Made by a program: the position numbers and the translations under genes | Shown here: in pieces, positions 62,557 through 64,000 of the stretch | Layout of the letters: the number at the start of each line of letters is the position of its first letter | Numbering within the stretch: the first letter of the stretch is position 1 | NCBI GenBank assembly: GCA_016722025.1 | Contig: JADKGZ010000008.1 | Coordinates: 113,501-177,500, forward strand | Origin: Acidimicrobiaceae bacterium | GTDB lineage: Bacteria > Actinomycetota > Acidimicrobiia > Acidimicrobiales > Ilumatobacteraceae | Length of the DNA: 64,000 nucleotides | Reading direction: 5' to 3' | Notes under the pieces: model-generated | The model's database searches: none | The model's input: only the letters and a program-made list of their open reading frames with translations | Told to the model about the DNA's origin: nothing

Positions 62557-63255
62557 TCATGGTGGGGTTTCGGTGCGCGTTGCGGCCCACCGTCGCAGCG
62601 CGGTTCTGGTTTCCCGGCGGATCGTGCGTAGTGCTCGGCGTGAATTTCGGCATCGGAGCGCCTCGGCATGCACCCAGATCTGAACGTGCTCGCCGGTCAG
62701 CGTGGGTTGCAGAGTGAGATGCCCGACGAGGTTTGGCCCGCCAGCATCGGCTCGCCAGCGGATTCCATCGGCGAACCACCGACGTGAGATCCGCAGGGTG
62801 ACCGGACGATGGTGCCCAACGGCGACCACGGTTGTGTCGTGCGTGCCATTGCTCGAGATCCGGCGGAGCGTCGGGCACCATGGATCAAGGCCGTCAGCGG
62901 CTCGTAGTTCACTGGCGACGGTTGACCACGCACCGGCTATGGGCAGAACCTCGTTCCACTGGTCCACACGTCGACCTTCGGCTGTGGGGGAATCTGCGGC
63001 GGCCGGTTCTCGGTGGGGAGCGACGGCGAACGCTGCCAGCAACGCTGCTACTCCCGCGAACCACACGACCCCGGATGCGATTGCCAACCCGGCGGCAAGA
63101 AGGATCGCCGCGGTAACCAAAGCGGCGAACACGGCGGCCGATCTCGCGCTGTCGCCACGACGGATCCGGCGAAGTCGTGGAGCCAAGCTCGGATCGTCGG
63201 TGCGCAGACACCGCTCGAGTTCGGCGATCGTGTTGTTGACCTGCTCGTCGTCCAT
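62557..63255 (-). CDS. DUF3040-like membrane protein
   Basis: The N-terminal DDEQVNNTIAELERCLRTDDP and RRIRRGDSARS followed by two hydrophobic helices (residues ~45-90) fit DUF3040, a small actinobacterial membrane protein family. A ~140-residue C-terminal region of unknown fold follows, longer than in simple DUF3040 proteins. The start is ATG 63255. It converges with the hydrolase. Function unknown. Confidence 0.6.
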   Translation of the reverse strand: MDDEQVNNTIAELERCLRTDDPSLAPRLRRIRRGDSARSAAVFAALVTAAILLAAGLAIASGVVWFAGVAALLAAFAVAPHREPAAADSPTAEGRRVDQWNEVLPIAGAWSTVASELRAADGLDPWCPTLRRISSNGTHDTTVVAVGHHRPVTLRISRRWFADGIRWRADAGGPNLVGHLTLQPTLTGEHVQIWVHAEALRCRNSRRALRTIRRETRTALRRWAATRTETPP

Positions 63256-63455
63256 CGGGAATCCCACAGTTCGTCTGAGGTCGCCTGGCGGTTTCACCGT
63301 ATCCCAAATCGAGCACCCCAACTCCTGACGGTTCAGTTCGAGGGCGGCGGTGGACCGCCCGACGACCCGCCCTGTTCAGGCGCACCCCGTGCTGCGGCGC
63401 CTTGCGGCGTTCTTTGCGATTGTAGTTGGGTGCTGCAACCATCTATGATGCCGAT
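63256..63455. promoter_or_regulatory. Promoter region between DUF3040 and MarR genes
   Basis: A TATGAT -10 (63444-63449) lies six bases before the MarR ATG, which suggests a leaderless transcript. A GTTG/CAAC dyad near 63425-63440 may be a MarR operator. Nothing else is seen. Confidence 0.45.
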
Positions 63456-63938
63456 ATGGGATCGACGCAGCTTCGGGCTCAGCGGACGTTGGATTCGGTC
63501 GTTGCGATCGAGGAGGCGGTGGTCACGATCGTTCGTGAGTTCTCTTTGGCTTCGACGCAGGAGCGCTTCATCGGTGCGGCTGGGGTGTCGGTGGAGCGGG
63601 CCGGGTTTGGCGTGTTGAGGTGTGTTTCGGAACGTGGTGAGGTGCGGGTTTCTGAGTTGGCGCAATTCCTTGGTGTGGACACGTCGACGATGAGTCGGCA
63701 CGTGAAGACGTTGGAAGGTGGCGGGCTTGTGGTGCGGGCGGAGGATCCGTTGGATGGTCGCGCTGCGCGTGTGGGGTTGACCGCTGCTGGGGTGGAGGTG
63801 TTGCGGTTGTTGGGTGAGGCGCGTCACCAGTACTTCACGGAGCTGTTGGCGGCTTGGTCCGACGCCGATCGGTCGGCATTGGCTCCGCTGCTGACGCGGT
63901 TGGCGAACGAGGTTCTGGAACAGGGAGGTCGTACATGA
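63456..63938 (+). CDS. MarR-family regulator
   Basis: MarR winged helix of 160 aa: LRCVSERGEVRVSELAQFLGVDTSTMSRHVKTLE and the wing DPLDGRAARVGLT, each quoted in part. It is followed by an MFS gene overlapping its stop (ATGA), the usual MarR-exporter layout for antibiotic or solvent response. Codon usage (many TTG, GTG and GGT codons) differs from genes to the left, which hints at separate origin. Confidence 0.88.
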   Translation: MGSTQLRAQRTLDSVVAIEEAVVTIVREFSLASTQERFIGAAGVSVERAGFGVLRCVSERGEVRVSELAQFLGVDTSTMSRHVKTLEGGGLVVRAEDPLDGRAARVGLTAAGVEVLRLLGEARHQYFTELLAAWSDADRSALAPLLTRLANEVLEQGGRT

Positions 63939-64000
63939 GTGTTCCGACTCCTGCGGGTTCGCAGTTGTCCCATCGGCAGATCTTGGTGGTGTTCAGCGGG
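63935..64000 (+). CDS. MFS transporter, partial (cut by window end)
   Basis: Only the first 22 codons are visible; HRQILVVFSG matches the N-terminus of DHA2-type MFS transporters such as the one at 60053. It starts by overlap with the MarR stop. Most of the gene lies outside the window. Confidence 0.6.
   Translation, partial: MSVPTPAGSQLSHRQILVVFSG

Noticed and set aside
1..64000. tRNA, rRNA or replication origin
   Set aside because: No stretch with the expected structure or sequence was recognised, though a dedicated search was not possible.

Overview
The window is high-GC, densely coding DNA with no rRNA, tRNA or CRISPR array that I could find. Frequent GTG and TTG starts, ATGA/GTGA gene overlaps, leaderless-looking promoters, an F420-type luciferase-like monooxygenase, a TIGR03084-type protein and DUF3040 point to an actinobacterium. 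The lipid and isoprenoid catabolic content resembles Acidimicrobiia (Ilumatobacter-like), but that placement is inference.

Layout. (1) 1-4.2 kb is accessory, plasmid- or element-like: a broken nuclease-like gene at the left edge, then a minus-strand set with an ArdC-type antirestriction protein, a small protein that travels with it, a ParA-like ATPase and a winged-helix protein. Two copies of a ~146-nt structured inverted-repeat element lie upstream of the two minus-strand units. (2) 4.5-7.0 kb holds a tyrosine phosphatase, a nitronate monooxygenase-like protein and a thioesterase. (3) 7.0-56.9 kb is one very large catabolic supercluster. It has two P450s (one with its ferredoxin), three acyl-CoA ligases, four acyl-CoA dehydrogenases, enoyl-CoA hydratases, MaoC hydratase, several SDRs, four thiolase/lipid-transfer proteins with three DUF35 partners, two amidohydrolases, two Baeyer-Villiger-type monooxygenases, a branched-chain-type ABC importer, and an Atu-like block (biotin-dependent acyl-CoA carboxylase, AtuA-like DUF1446, dehydrogenase, hydratase). 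Together these could import, hydroxylate, CoA-activate, carboxylate, beta-oxidise and retro-aldol cleave a branched isoprenoid or terpenoid/steroid-like substrate; the exact substrate is unknown. (4) 56.8-64.0 kb is separate: a MarR gene diverging from a tightly overlapping five-gene operon (thioesterase, TetR, P450, MFS exporter, hydrolase), then a DUF3040-like membrane protein and a MarR-MFS pair cut by the window end.

The strongest new observation is a palindromic operator, consensus ATGAGACA-N12-TGTCTCAT with fixed spacing. It occurs at 12 places, upstream of almost every transcription unit between 7 and 54 kb, and is absent from the flanking regions. A TetR repressor (8340-8954) sits inside this set with the motif at its own promoter and is the likely regulator, so the whole 47-kb supercluster looks like one regulon.

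Many genes carry apparent frameshifts (left-edge nuclease, bioY, livHM, livG, an acyl-CoA dehydrogenase, an enoyl-CoA hydratase, a TIGR03084 gene, the luciferase-like and Baeyer-Villiger genes). Each broken piece still reads as good protein, and at least two breaks fit loss of one base in a short homopolymer. Assembly error is therefore at least as likely as real decay, and these genes should be treated with care.
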